A stretch of DNA of 64,000 bases from an uncultured Aquimarina sp. (GCA_947498785.1 CANMLS010000023.1:1-64000), one strand, 5' to 3'. Positions 9,357 through 17,752 are shown, numbered from the stretch's first letter. Notes: generated by a model not told the origin, from the sequence alone. Made by a program: numbers and translations.

Positions 9357-9374
9357 ACTTACTTATTAGTAAGT
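9357..9374. promoter_or_regulatory. Palindromic TetR operator, site 2 (upstream of the beta-ketoacyl-ACP synthase gene)
   Basis: Inverted repeat with 7-bp arms ACTTACT and AGTAAGT around TATT, and right flank AGTAAGTATA identical to the right arm of site 1 at 8757-8780. It starts 33 bp before the downstream ATG. An imperfect -7 element (TATAATTTG, 9374-9382, one base too long) overlaps its right edge. This links the two genes in one regulon. Confidence 0.75.
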
Positions 9375-9389
9375 ATAATTTGTATATAG

Positions 9390-10637
9390 ATGAAAGAAAA
9401 AAGAGTAGTAATTACAGGTTTAGGGGCGCTAACTCCACTAGGAAATTCGGTGGAAGAATATTACAATAATGCAATCCTAGGTCAAAGTGGGGCTTCAAAA
9501 ATTACAAAGTTTGATGCTTCTTTGTTTAAGGCTCAGTTTGCTTGTGAGGTCAAAGGCTTTGAACCAAAAAGATATCTGGATCGAAACGAAATCAAAAAAA
9601 GCGATTTGTTTACCCAGTATGCATTGTATGCAGCATCAGAAGCATTCGAGGATTCAGGAATTGATATGGATAAGATGTCCCCGTTTGATGCAGGTGTCAT
9701 TTGGGGGACAGGACAAGGAGGTATGAATACTTTTGAAAATGAAGTAAAAGCGTATGCATTAAACAATAAAAACCCACGGTTTAATCCATTTTTTGTGCCT
9801 AAGCTCATAGCTAATATGGCTTCTGGTATGATTTCGATGAAATTTAATCTAATGGGTATTAATTATACTACGGTTTCGGCATGTGCAACATCAAATTCTG
9901 CTATAATGGATGCCTATAATTATATAAAATTAGGGAAAGCCAAAATATTTATCACTGGAGGTTCTGAGGCACCTATTACAGAAGCTTCTATTGGTGGTTT
10001 TACTTCGATGAGGGCAATGTCAACCAGAAATGATGATCCAGAAACTGCTTCGAGACCTTTTGATAAGGGAAGGGATGGTTTTGTAATGGGCGAAGGTGCT
10101 GGCGCTATTATCCTTGAAGATTTTGAGCATGCAAAACAAAGAGGAGCAAAAATCTATGCAGAAATTGTGGGAGCTTCAATGACTGCAGATGCTTATCATA
10201 TGACCGCTACACATCCAGATGGGCTTGGAGCTGCAAAAGCAATGGAATTAGCATTACAAGAGGCGCAAATTAATCCGCAAGATGTAGATTATTTAAATAC
10301 TCATGCTACTTCGACTCCTGTAGGAGATTTAAGTGAAATTAAAGCGATTACTAAGGTTTATGGTAATGCACCCAAAAACCTTTCGATTAGTGCAACTAAG
10401 TCGATGACAGGGCACTTGCTCGGAGCTGCAGGAGCTATAGAAAGTATATTATGTATTAAAGGTATTACAGATGGGGTTATACCTCCAACTATTAATACAG
10501 ATCATATTGCAGATGAAATACCTCAAAAACTAAATATTATAACACAAAAAGCAATATCAAAGAATATTAAAATTGCTATGAATAACACCTTTGGTTTTGG
10601 AGGGCACAATGCAATAACAATCTTTAAAAAGGTATAA
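9390..10637 (+). CDS. fabF: Beta-ketoacyl-ACP synthase II (FabF-type KAS)
   Basis: This 415-residue condensing enzyme extends acyl chains by decarboxylative condensation with malonyl-ACP. The catalytic Cys-His-His triad is intact: Cys165 in VSACATS, His305 in NTHATSTPVGD and His342 in MTGHLLGAAGA. Length and the Gly-rich C-terminus (NNTFGFGGHNA) fit FabF. It lies 51 bp behind a tetR gene and carries that regulator's operator upstream, so it is probably an inducible accessory KAS rather than the housekeeping copy, which in Bacteroidota usually sits next to acpP; no acpP is adjacent here. The gene symbol refers to the family, and a specialised role is possible. Confidence 0.9.
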   Translation: MKEKRVVITGLGALTPLGNSVEEYYNNAILGQSGASKITKFDASLFKAQFACEVKGFEPKRYLDRNEIKKSDLFTQYALYAASEAFEDSGIDMDKMSPFDAGVIWGTGQGGMNTFENEVKAYALNNKNPRFNPFFVPKLIANMASGMISMKFNLMGINYTTVSACATSNSAIMDAYNYIKLGKAKIFITGGSEAPITEASIGGFTSMRAMSTRNDDPETASRPFDKGRDGFVMGEGAGAIILEDFEHAKQRGAKIYAEIVGASMTADAYHMTATHPDGLGAAKAMELALQEAQINPQDVDYLNTHATSTPVGDLSEIKAITKVYGNAPKNLSISATKSMTGHLLGAAGAIESILCIKGITDGVIPPTINTDHIADEIPQKLNIITQKAISKNIKIAMNNTFGFGGHNAITIFKKV

Positions 10638-10641
10638 AAGA

Positions 10642-11154
10642 TTATGGAATAAATAATGCTTTTAGTTCGGTAGCATCATCAGGTTTCATTTTTCCTGCAA
10701 GTACCAAACTCAATTGTTTACGACGTAAAGCGGCGTCATAACGTTGTTTTTCAAGAGTTGTTTGCGGATTGATTGGAGGTACGGCAACCGGAGTTCCACT
10801 TTCGTTTACAGCAACAAAAGTATAAATTGCCTCATTTGCTTTGGTTTTTTCTCCACTTTGACGGTCTTCTACCCAAACATCAATGTAGACTTCCATAGAA
10901 GAAGTAAATGCTCGTGAAACTTTGGCTTCAACCGTTACAACACTTCCCAATGGAATTGCCTTATTAAACGCTACATGATTTACCGAAGCAGTTACCACAA
11001 CACGTCTAGAATGTCTGCCTGCTGCGATACCCGCTGCACGATCCATACGTGCCAAAAGTTCTCCTCCAAACAAATTATTAAGTGAGTTCGTCTCTCCAGT
11101 TAATACAAAATCAGTTAGCGTTGCAAGAGATTCTGAAGGGGTTCTAGCTTCCAT
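10642..11154 (-). CDS. Acyl-CoA thioesterase, hotdog fold
   Basis: The 170-residue product has the hotdog thioesterase pattern of the acyl-CoA hydrolase (YciA/BFIT-like) family: NSLNNLFGGELLARMDRAAGIAAGRHSRRVVVTASVNHVAF, in which GG-x(5)-D is the usual nucleotide/active-site region, then IPLGSVVTVEAKVSRAFTSSMEVYIDVWVED. It would hydrolyse acyl-CoA to free acid and CoA in the cytoplasm. It is convergent with fabF, leaving only 4 bp between the two stop codons. Chain-length preference cannot be inferred. Confidence 0.87.
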   Translation of the reverse strand: MEARTPSESLATLTDFVLTGETNSLNNLFGGELLARMDRAAGIAAGRHSRRVVVTASVNHVAFNKAIPLGSVVTVEAKVSRAFTSSMEVYIDVWVEDRQSGEKTKANEAIYTFVAVNESGTPVAVPPINPQTTLEKQRYDAALRRKQLSLVLAGKMKPDDATELKALFIP

Positions 11155-11306
11155 AGGTGTTTTAATTTTTGATAAAGATATGGGGTAATCCCATAATGAA
11201 AAAATAAGTTGTGTGGTATTTAATCTTTAGAACTAGAGTAAGTACTTAAAAATATACAGGACTAAATATGTAATGCTTTTATAGCTCTAATTTACAATGA
11301 GTTTTT

Positions 11307-12311
11307 TTAATTCCCCTGAATAAATAGCCAAGCATTTGGGCTTTCTTGATTTTTAATTTTACGTAATGCTACTAGAGCTTCGGATCTGTCTTCATATGTT
11401 TCATAAACCACCTGATGTAATCCATACTTGTTAACTCCAATTAAACGTGCATTAAACCCCTGAGCTTTTAGACTTTCAACTTTTTTATTGGCATTGGACT
11501 TAACTCTAAAGGCACCTGCAACAATATGATATTTTCCTGATAACACCTCTATAGATTCTGTAGTGCTAGCTGTCGTTGTATTTTGCGCTTCTTTTACAAT
11601 ATTAAGGCTAATTGCGGGTAACGGATTAGAAATTTCAAAAGTTGCTTCTTGAATTCTATTTTCAATCTCTTGATTAGCTTTTTGCCATTCTTGATTATTA
11701 TAACTAACTGTATTATCACTAATTTGTTTTAACCCAAAGAATCCACCAATACCTATAACTACTGCTGCAACAGCTGCATATTGCATGTATGGTCGCTCAC
11801 GACGTTTTTCTGGAGTAAAAGTAAGAGGAACGGCTTCTTCAATCGCTTTAACCTCTTCTTTATAGACTTCTCGGGTGATCTCAACCTCACGTTTGATCTC
11901 TGGAGAAGCAAATGAGCATAAACCAAAAGCTTCACCAAGATAATTTATTTCTTGAGAAGGTTCAAACTGAAGAGTGTTTTCTACAGAAGTAAATAAAGAA
12001 CCGATTTTATCTAGTTCTACACGGTGACCTTGAGTCATCTTTTCCTTAAGAGACAATACATAACGTTGGATTTTGGCAAGAGCATCTGTATAAGAAATGC
12101 TTTCTGCTGAAGCAATATAATTAGCTAACAGCCCATCATTATTTTGTAATTGACTATTGAAAGAAATCATTTTTTGAGGAGGATAAAAAGCGTTTGTAGA
12201 TTCATGAATCGTAGCTGGTTGACGTCTTGTTAAAAACGCACCAAAACCAGGTATGATTACACATTCATATCTATATAATAATTCGCTAATGTATTTGACC
12301 GTAGTATTCAT
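11307..12311 (-). CDS. HU-like (CCDC81-type) domain plus transmembrane helix plus SPOR domain protein
   Basis: The 334-residue product has three parts. Residues 1-~130 are two tandem HU/IHF-like domains of the CCDC81 prokaryotic type (YISELLYRYECVIIPGFGAFLTRR, then DGLLANYIASAESISYTDALAKIQRYV). Residues ~178-197 (QYAAVAAVVIGIGGFFGLK) form one transmembrane helix. The C-terminal ~75 residues are a SPOR domain (GKYHIVAGAFRVKSNANKKVESLKAQGF), which binds denuded peptidoglycan at septa. The topology places the HU-like part in the cytoplasm and SPOR in the periplasm. This architecture is known across Bacteroidota; a link between nucleoid and division-site peptidoglycan is inference. It is divergent from dprA. 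Confidence 0.88.
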   Translation of the reverse strand: MNTTVKYISELLYRYECVIIPGFGAFLTRRQPATIHESTNAFYPPQKMISFNSQLQNNDGLLANYIASAESISYTDALAKIQRYVLSLKEKMTQGHRVELDKIGSLFTSVENTLQFEPSQEINYLGEAFGLCSFASPEIKREVEITREVYKEEVKAIEEAVPLTFTPEKRRERPYMQYAAVAAVVIGIGGFFGLKQISDNTVSYNNQEWQKANQEIENRIQEATFEISNPLPAISLNIVKEAQNTTTASTTESIEVLSGKYHIVAGAFRVKSNANKKVESLKAQGFNARLIGVNKYGLHQVVYETYEDRSEALVALRKIKNQESPNAWLFIQGN

Positions 12312-12459
12312 TTACCCCTTCTAAAATATACTGTTTTCTCCTAATGTAAGTTGACTATTTCAAAGGTATGAAAAAATGAAGTCCATTAAAACTATAGTTT
12401 CTAAATTTATTAACAGTTTCGTTTTTTTTTGTTTCTTGTGCTGACTTATAATATGTTAT

Positions 12460-13563
12460 ATGATCATCGAAAAACTTCTGGCGTTATTAACGCTTAAAAA
12501 GGTAGCAAATTTAGGCGATAATTCTATTAAAAGATTAATCCGGGAAGTAGGTTCTGCAGAAGAGGTGCTTATAGAAAAAACAAGTAATCTGCTTAAAATA
12601 GATGGTATAGGTACAGTAAAGATCAAAGATTTGCATAACCCACAACATCGCAAAACGGCAGAAAACGAATTAAAATTTATAGAAGAAAACAATATTAATT
12701 ATCAGATATACGACCAGCAAGGATATCCAGAGAAATTAAAACATTGTATTGATGGTCCTGTAGTATTGTTTTCTTCTGGAAATATTGATCTGCAAAACAA
12801 AAAGGTATTAAGTATTGTAGGCACAAGAAAAGTAACAAGTTATGGAGCAAAATTCTGCGAAGAATTGATAGAAACATTGGCTTCTATTAACCCCATTATT
12901 GTATCAGGATTTGCATATGGTGTTGATATTACTGCACACAAAACTGCTATAAAACATAGGCTTCAAACTATAGGTTGTTTGGCACATGGTTTAAATCAAA
13001 TTTATCCTAAAGCACATAAAAAGTACGTAGCTCAAATGGAAGAAAATGGTGGTTTTTTTACTGATTTCTGGAGTACAGATGATTTTGATCGTAAAAATTT
13101 TCTAGGACGTAATCGCATTATAGCAGGGCTTAGTGAAGCTACAGTCGTCATCGAAAGTGCAGATAAAGGAGGGTCACTTGTAACTGCTGAAATCGCAAAT
13201 TCTTATAATCGTGATGTATTTGCTGTCCCAGGACGCGCAAATGATCCATTAAGTAAGGGATGCAACATGTTAATAAAAACACAGCGAGCTCATATGCTTA
13301 CTAGTGCTGCAGATTTAATTTATATGCTTAATTGGGAACTTGATGAAAAAGAACAGCCTGCAATACAAAAACAATTATTTGTAGAATTAGAACAGGACGA
13401 AAAGAAAATCTATAATTTCCTGAACGAAAACGGTAAAGAAGTATTAGATATTATTGCACTACAATGCGATTTACCTACTTTTAAAGTAGCTTCTGTATTA
13501 CTCAATATGGAACTAAAAGGAGTTATAAAACCCTTGCCTGGTAAATTATTTGAAGTGGCTTAG
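12460..13563 (+). CDS. dprA: DNA-processing protein DprA
   Basis: This 367-residue cytoplasmic protein binds incoming single-stranded DNA and loads RecA during natural transformation. The Rossmann-like core is clear: VVLFSSGNIDL, SIVGTRKVTSYG, IVSGFAYGVDITAH, GGSLVTAEIANSYNR and VFAVPGRANDPLSKGCNMLIK. The N-terminal ~60 residues form a helix-hairpin-helix-like region (NLLKIDGIGTVKIKDL) and the C-terminus is a winged-helix domain (about 300-367). Length is normal for Bacteroidota. It is transcribed alone, divergently from the HU/SPOR gene. Confidence 0.95.
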   Translation: MIIEKLLALLTLKKVANLGDNSIKRLIREVGSAEEVLIEKTSNLLKIDGIGTVKIKDLHNPQHRKTAENELKFIEENNINYQIYDQQGYPEKLKHCIDGPVVLFSSGNIDLQNKKVLSIVGTRKVTSYGAKFCEELIETLASINPIIVSGFAYGVDITAHKTAIKHRLQTIGCLAHGLNQIYPKAHKKYVAQMEENGGFFTDFWSTDDFDRKNFLGRNRIIAGLSEATVVIESADKGGSLVTAEIANSYNRDVFAVPGRANDPLSKGCNMLIKTQRAHMLTSAADLIYMLNWELDEKEQPAIQKQLFVELEQDEKKIYNFLNENGKEVLDIIALQCDLPTFKVASVLLNMELKGVIKPLPGKLFEVA

Positions 13564-13678
13564 AGACTTTATTTTTATTCTATAATTAATCATAAAACTA
13601 ATTAAATATAACATACAAAGACTAAATATTTTAAGCGAAAAATTTTATAATAGATCAGTATCGATAAGTATAGTTATA

Positions 13679-13864
13679 ATGCTTTTTTTTGTTTCTTGTA
13701 CAACTTCGAAAAAGAAATACCAGATATATTTCAATACTTCTGAATTTTCAAAAAAGAGCTTTGATTTCTTCGATATTCATAATTTGTTTTTATTGTTTTT
13801 TGGAATGAAATATAGAAACCAACACATCCTAAAACTGCTAGGTACCAATGTTTCTGAAATGTAA
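13679..13864 (+). pseudogene. Possible small lipoprotein or its remnant, start codon unclear
   Basis: An ATG at 13679 opens 61 codons beginning MLFFVSCTTSKKK. That is only the tail of a lipoprotein signal peptide. Reading the same frame upstream gives a complete signal (NRSVSISIVIMLFFVSC) that stays open back to about 13590 but contains no ATG, GTG or TTG before 13679. Either translation starts at an ATT/ATA codon or the original start is lost. The mature part is short, basic and phenylalanine-rich with no recognised domain. A run of 8 T (13683-13690) lies at the signal peptide. I see nothing else in the 13564-13920 spacer. Confidence 0.35.
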
Positions 13865-13920
13865 GATTATTCACATTCTTGCTTATTGAGCAAAAATAAT
13901 AGGAAGATCAATGGATATGT

Positions 13921-13937
13921 TTGTCAATTTTGGACAA
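13921..13937. promoter_or_regulatory. TTGTC-N7-GACAA operator-like site A
   Basis: Inverted repeat TTGTC / GACAA around AATTTTG, just 4 bp beyond the stop codon of the AraC-type gene. It shares 16 consecutive bases with site B at 14858, on the other side of the same gene, and the same half-sites with site C at 14936. Confidence 0.5.
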
Positions 13938-13941
13938 TCTT

Positions 13942-14811
13942 TTATTTAACTGGAATATAAATTTCAGTCAGTAATTGGTCCGTAGGAGTATCAGTTTCAT
14001 CATTCAAGAAAAATTCTATAGTTGGTTTGTCAACAAGTTCGAATTGTATGTCAGTCATCCAATAGGCATAGATATAATCATAAGTAAGTAGAGAATCTTC
14101 ATAACTGCCTTTATGAAGGAATTTGATATATTTTTGAGGTGCTATTGTTTTAGTTCTAAATAGCCCTTCTACCTCAAATTTTAATGGTAGTTTTACAATA
14201 ATTGCAGCATTATATCGACAATGAATAGTATCTGTAATATCATTATCATCCAAAATCTCTGCCAAGCAAATAGTATCTTGATTGATAAGGTTATTTTTTA
14301 AGGCATAATCAACAAGTTGTTCCCAGGTTTTTTTGATACCATCGATATTTTCATAAGCGCCATGATATGTTAAGCAAAGAACATCAAGACTAGGCAATTC
14401 TTCTATTTCAAATGTTATTGAAGATTTTTTATATATATACTCTGTATCAACTACTCTTTTTTGTATTTGCAGTTTGAGTTCCTGAGTTTCTCTAAATTGA
14501 GATGGAGAACAATTAAATTGATTTTTAAATGCCTTGCTAAAAGCTGAGACATCACTATATCCCATGTTAAAAGCAATATCAGAAATGAGAATGTCAGAAT
14601 ACTTTAGATATTGTGCTGCTTTTTCAAGCTTGATCCTTTTGATGTGTTTTCCTATCGTTTCATGGTGTAGGGCAAAAAAGATTCTATTGATATTTCTATA
14701 GGAGTAAAATGATACTTCTTCGATATCTTTAATCGAAATATCTTTCTTAAATCTTTTATCCAAAAAGCTTAATAAAGATTTATATCTATCTATATGCGTA
14801 GAATTACTCAT
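13942..14811 (-). CDS. AraC-family regulator with C-terminal GyrI-like effector domain
   Basis: The 289-residue product has an N-terminal AraC/XylS double helix-turn-helix (about residues 8-108: DKRFKKDISIKDIEEVSFYSYRN, then ISDIAFNMGYSDVSAFSKAFKNQFNCSPSQFRE) and a C-terminal GyrI-like small-molecule-binding domain (about 130-289: SITFEIEELPSLDVLCLTYHGAYENI), the Rob/BmrR-type arrangement. Such regulators usually respond to lipophilic or cationic compounds. It is divergent from a small XRE regulator; the 146-bp gap carries two copies of a TTGTC-N7-GACA inverted repeat, and a third copy lies directly after this gene's stop codon. Confidence 0.9.
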   Translation of the reverse strand: MSNSTHIDRYKSLLSFLDKRFKKDISIKDIEEVSFYSYRNINRIFFALHHETIGKHIKRIKLEKAAQYLKYSDILISDIAFNMGYSDVSAFSKAFKNQFNCSPSQFRETQELKLQIQKRVVDTEYIYKKSSITFEIEELPSLDVLCLTYHGAYENIDGIKKTWEQLVDYALKNNLINQDTICLAEILDDNDITDTIHCRYNAAIIVKLPLKFEVEGLFRTKTIAPQKYIKFLHKGSYEDSLLTYDYIYAYWMTDIQFELVDKPTIEFFLNDETDTPTDQLLTEIYIPVK

Positions 14812-14857
14812 TGTATTACATTTTTAAGAAAGATACGAATAGGATATCATTTGATAG

Positions 14858-14874
14858 TTGTCAATTTTGGACAG
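14858..14874. promoter_or_regulatory. TTGTC-N7-GACA operator-like site B
   Basis: Inverted repeat TTGTC / GACA(g) around AATTTTG, 47-63 bp upstream of the AraC-type gene's ATG on the minus strand. The first 16 bases are identical to site A at 13921. It could be an operator for the AraC-type gene's own promoter (inference). Confidence 0.6.
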
Positions 14875-14907
14875 TTATAAAATTAGGATTAAAAAACAAT
14901 TTCATTT

Positions 14908-14938
14908 TTGTATTAATCGCAAAAAAACAATAAATTTG
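14908..14938 (+). promoter_or_regulatory. Bacteroidota-type promoter of the XRE gene
   Basis: TTG at 14908-14910 and a perfect -7 box TAAATTTG at 14931-14938 are separated by 20 bp. The predicted start of transcription is near 14942-14945, about 15 bp before the ATG at 14958. Site C (14936-14952) overlaps the -7 box and the start point. Confidence 0.7.
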
Positions 14939-14952
14939 TCATATATTGACAA
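14936..14952. promoter_or_regulatory. TTGTC-N7-GACAA operator-like site C
   Basis: Inverted repeat TTGTC / GACAA around ATATATT (in fact 6-bp arms TTGTCA / TGACAA). It has the same half-sites and spacing as sites A and B but a different centre, which argues that the half-sites are what is conserved. Placed over the -7 box of the XRE promoter, it would repress that gene when bound. Confidence 0.65.
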
Positions 14953-14957
14953 GTCAA

Positions 14958-15263
14958 ATGAAAGCAACTTTTGGGGAATATATAAAATTACTTAGAACAG
15001 AGAAGGGTTTAACACTAACCCAGCTGGCTGCTCAATTAGACTTAGATTCTGCTAATCTAAGTAAAATTGAAAATGGAAAACGTGATTTTGATGAGAAAAG
15101 ACTTGATAGGTTAGCAATGGTTTTTGATTTAGACCTACTAGAATTACACAATGAATATATTAGTGATCGACTGGCAAAACAGATTTATGAGATGAATTGT
15201 TCAACAGAAATTCTAAAAGTGGCAGAAGAAAAGGCAGAATATCGTAGAACATTAAAAAAATAG
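14958..15263 (+). CDS. XRE-family helix-turn-helix regulator
   Basis: From the ATG at 14958 this is a 101-residue protein. The N-terminal ~65 residues are a Cro/C1-type helix-turn-helix: FGEYIKLLRTEKGLTLTQLA, then LDLDSANLSKIENGKRDFDEKRLDRLAMVF. The C-terminal tail (HNEYISDRLAKQIYEMNCS, then EILKVAEEKAEYRRTLKK) is helical and probably dimerises. A TTG at 14946 would overlap the operator and promoter. It is divergent from the AraC-GyrI regulator and has its own strong promoter with an overlapping inverted repeat, suggesting autoregulation. No restriction or toxin gene is adjacent. Confidence 0.85.
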   Translation: MKATFGEYIKLLRTEKGLTLTQLAAQLDLDSANLSKIENGKRDFDEKRLDRLAMVFDLDLLELHNEYISDRLAKQIYEMNCSTEILKVAEEKAEYRRTLKK

Positions 15264-15400
15264 AAAAGACGATTTGAGTTTTATTCCTAATACTAAGGAA
15301 TATTTTTAAGATAAGATATCTTCTTGATAAGAGTTACATTTCCTACCCGGTAATTCTTGTTGGTATTTTTGGCCATATGAAATAATTAAAATATAGACTA

Positions 15401-15751
15401 ATGAAAATAGACCTAAAAACTCAGGGTTTTCCAAATTTTAAATTATCAACACATCAAGATTTGATCTTGTTTTTAATTAGAAATGAATTATTAGGAAATA
15501 GGTTTATAAATCAATTAAATACTTTAGGTTTTGACACTTCTTTTTTTAATATAGAACTTGGTACAGCAATTTTATCATTAATTGGCTTTGAGCACCGAAC
15601 TGATACCTTATTAGAATGGTATCATAAGACCTTAAGTAGCTATGCTATAAAAGTAAGTACAGAGGATGTTGCAGCTACGAATGAGGTTGTTTTTGATTTT
15701 TATATAGCATTGCGAATTAAATTTCAGACACATAAAAATAACATGCTTTAA
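15401..15751 (+). CDS. Conserved-looking hypothetical protein
   Basis: The 116-residue product has no signal peptide and no recognised motif. The sequence alternates helices (STHQDLILFLIRNELLGNRF, then GTAILSLIGFEHRTDTLLEWY) and looks like a small all-helical cytoplasmic protein. The ATG at 15401 follows an A/T-rich leader. The gene is convergent with the GH3 gene, and the two stop codons overlap by 4 bp. No function can be assigned. Confidence 0.6.
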   Translation: MKIDLKTQGFPNFKLSTHQDLILFLIRNELLGNRFINQLNTLGFDTSFFNIELGTAILSLIGFEHRTDTLLEWYHKTLSSYAIKVSTEDVAATNEVVFDFYIALRIKFQTHKNNML

Positions 15752-16851
15752 ATGACCCCAGCGCAAAGTTTTAATCGCAGAATTTTTTTTACAGATTGCA
15801 TTACCTGTTTTTTGTAATCAGGATTAGTTTTTGTTTCTGCAAGAATAGCATTAATTGTTTTTATCTCATTTTGTGGCATTAGGATCAAATCACAACCAGC
15901 TTTAGAAGCAAGTAAAGGCGCGTTATCCAGAATTGTAACTGCTTTCATGATATTTAGCGCATCAGAAATAACAATGCCATTAAACTTCATTTTTTCTTTT
16001 AGAAGGCTGGTTATAATTTTTCTAGAACAGCTAGAAGGCAATCCATCGGTGCCATATTCTTCATTATTTTGTATTGTAATATGTGCGACCATTATAGAAA
16101 GTACTCCATCAGCAATGATTTTTTTATAATTATCAACTTCTTCTAAAGGCCCATCTATATATACACTTTGTTTATGTGTATCTCCCTTTACAAGGCCATG
16201 TCCAGGAAAGTGTTTTGCAGTGGCAATAATTCCTCCTTCCTGAGTACATCTTATAAATTGATTAGCCAGATTAATTACAGAGTCTTTATTGCTTCCATAA
16301 CTTCTGGATTTGATTGCTTCATTATTAGGGCTAATATCTAATACAGGAGCATAGTTATGATGGACTCCAATATCTCTAAGCTCTTGATTGATAATGCTAA
16401 CTACAGAATCTGATTGAGTATCATTTTTTATATCAATAGTTTTACCTACATCTTTGGCTCCTTTAATTCTACTGGCAAATAAACTTGGCTCTGCATCCAT
16501 GCTAAACAGGAGTGGCAATGATTTATTTTTTGCAGCAATTTTATTAAGAGTATTTATGTTCTCTGTATGCTTTTTCTTACTCCCTTTTAAGAATACGACA
16601 CCACCAATAGCATCTTGCGATGCTAATTTTTGCACAGTAACCTCTGATTTGCCTAATTCTCCAGCAGAAGTTATAATCATTTGTGCTACTTTTTGTTTGT
16701 CACTTAGAGTATTAAATATAGAATCCACGGTACGATTTAATTCTAAATTATTAGTATAAAAATCCTGTAAGCTGAATTTAGGTACTTCTTGCGCAAGAGT
16801 ATTTATAGTAATAAAACCAAAACAAAAAGCAAATCGAAAAAAATAATCCAT
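15748..16851 (-). CDS. Exported beta-N-acetylhexosaminidase, glycoside hydrolase family 3 (NagZ-like)
   Basis: The 367-residue product has a signal peptide (FRFAFCFGFITINTLAQ) and a single GH3 domain: DKQKVAQMIITSAGE, IGGVVFLKG, FSMDAEPS, YAPVLDIS, then KHFPGHG (213-219), GDTH (223-226, the NagZ-type acid/base loop, though shorter than usual) and the nucleophile Asp297 in GIVISDALN. NagZ-type enzymes release GlcNAc from peptidoglycan fragments. Many Bacteroidota homologues are far longer with a fused beta-lactamase domain; this one is the GH3 module only. The signal peptide puts it in the periplasm. It is first-distal in a minus-strand run with the sulfurtransferase gene 34 bp upstream. Confidence 0.9.
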   Translation of the reverse strand: MDYFFRFAFCFGFITINTLAQEVPKFSLQDFYTNNLELNRTVDSIFNTLSDKQKVAQMIITSAGELGKSEVTVQKLASQDAIGGVVFLKGSKKKHTENINTLNKIAAKNKSLPLLFSMDAEPSLFASRIKGAKDVGKTIDIKNDTQSDSVVSIINQELRDIGVHHNYAPVLDISPNNEAIKSRSYGSNKDSVINLANQFIRCTQEGGIIATAKHFPGHGLVKGDTHKQSVYIDGPLEEVDNYKKIIADGVLSIMVAHITIQNNEEYGTDGLPSSCSRKIITSLLKEKMKFNGIVISDALNIMKAVTILDNAPLLASKAGCDLILMPQNEIKTINAILAETKTNPDYKKQVMQSVKKILRLKLCAGVI

Positions 16852-16885
16852 AATTTATAATTAAGCAGGTACTTTTAATCTGTAT

Positions 16886-17737
16886 TTAACACTCTATAGG
16901 TACACCATCGAGTTGTCCCCATTCGCTCCAGGAGCCATCGTATACAGATACATTATGATACCCAACAAGTTCTGAAGCTAACATAAGTATGCAAGCTGTG
17001 ATTCCTGATCCGCATGTAAAGATCAGTTTTTTATTTTCAATAGAAAAGGGTTTTAATATTTCTAATAATTCTGAAGCTGGTAACATTTCACCATTGTTGA
17101 GCACATTGGTATAATGTAAATTCATAGAATTAGGGATGTGTCCACCTTTAAGGCTCTTTCTTGGCTCGGGTTCTGTACCCTTAAACCTACCAGGAGAGCG
17201 AGCGTCTAGAATTAGAATATTATTATTGTTTATTGCATCTACTATGGTATCGGAATCACTAATTAAACTTGGAATTAGATTAGCTTCAAAATCGCCATGT
17301 TCTTTAATTTTTATTGAATTTTCTTCAGGCACACATGGCAATCCTTCTTTTTGCCAAGAAAGTAAACCACCATCAAGAACAGCTACAGCATTATGTCCCA
17401 TCGTTTTAAACATCCACCAAACTCTTGGGCTAGAATAGATTCCTAATTTATCGTAGATCACAATTTTATGATGAGAACTAATTCCTAATGCTTTGCAAGC
17501 TTCAGAAAATACTTCTGGAGTAGGTAGCATATTAGGAATATTAGTAGTGGTATCAGAAAAAGCATGTTTAATGTCAAAAAAACGAGCATTTTTTATATTT
17601 AAGTTGGAGTTTTTACCATCGTCCTGAGAAGTTACTTTTTTGATGGTGGCATCAAGAATGATAAGATCTGGATGATCCAAGTGTTTGGAGAGCCAATTAA
17701 CAGAAACAAGAGGTGTTGTGATTTCTAATGTATTCAT
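16886..17737 (-). CDS. sseA: 3-mercaptopyruvate sulfurtransferase (two-rhodanese-domain)
   Basis: The 283-residue product has two rhodanese domains: an inactive N-terminal one (VSVNWLSKHLDHPDLIILDATIKK, with SPRVWWMFKTMGH) and a catalytic C-terminal one (LILDARSPGRFKGTEPEPR, GHIPNSMNLHYTNVL). The active-site loop is CGSGITAC with Cys242; CGSGxTA is the mercaptopyruvate-type loop rather than the CRKGVTA-like loop of thiosulfate sulfurtransferases. It moves sulfur from 3-mercaptopyruvate to acceptors in the cytoplasm. It lies 15 bp after the NTF2-like gene in a minus-strand cluster. Confidence 0.9.
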   Translation of the reverse strand: MNTLEITTPLVSVNWLSKHLDHPDLIILDATIKKVTSQDDGKNSNLNIKNARFFDIKHAFSDTTTNIPNMLPTPEVFSEACKALGISSHHKIVIYDKLGIYSSPRVWWMFKTMGHNAVAVLDGGLLSWQKEGLPCVPEENSIKIKEHGDFEANLIPSLISDSDTIVDAINNNNILILDARSPGRFKGTEPEPRKSLKGGHIPNSMNLHYTNVLNNGEMLPASELLEILKPFSIENKKLIFTCGSGITACILMLASELVGYHNVSVYDGSWSEWGQLDGVPIEC

Positions 17738-17752
17738 GGATTTGTATTACGA

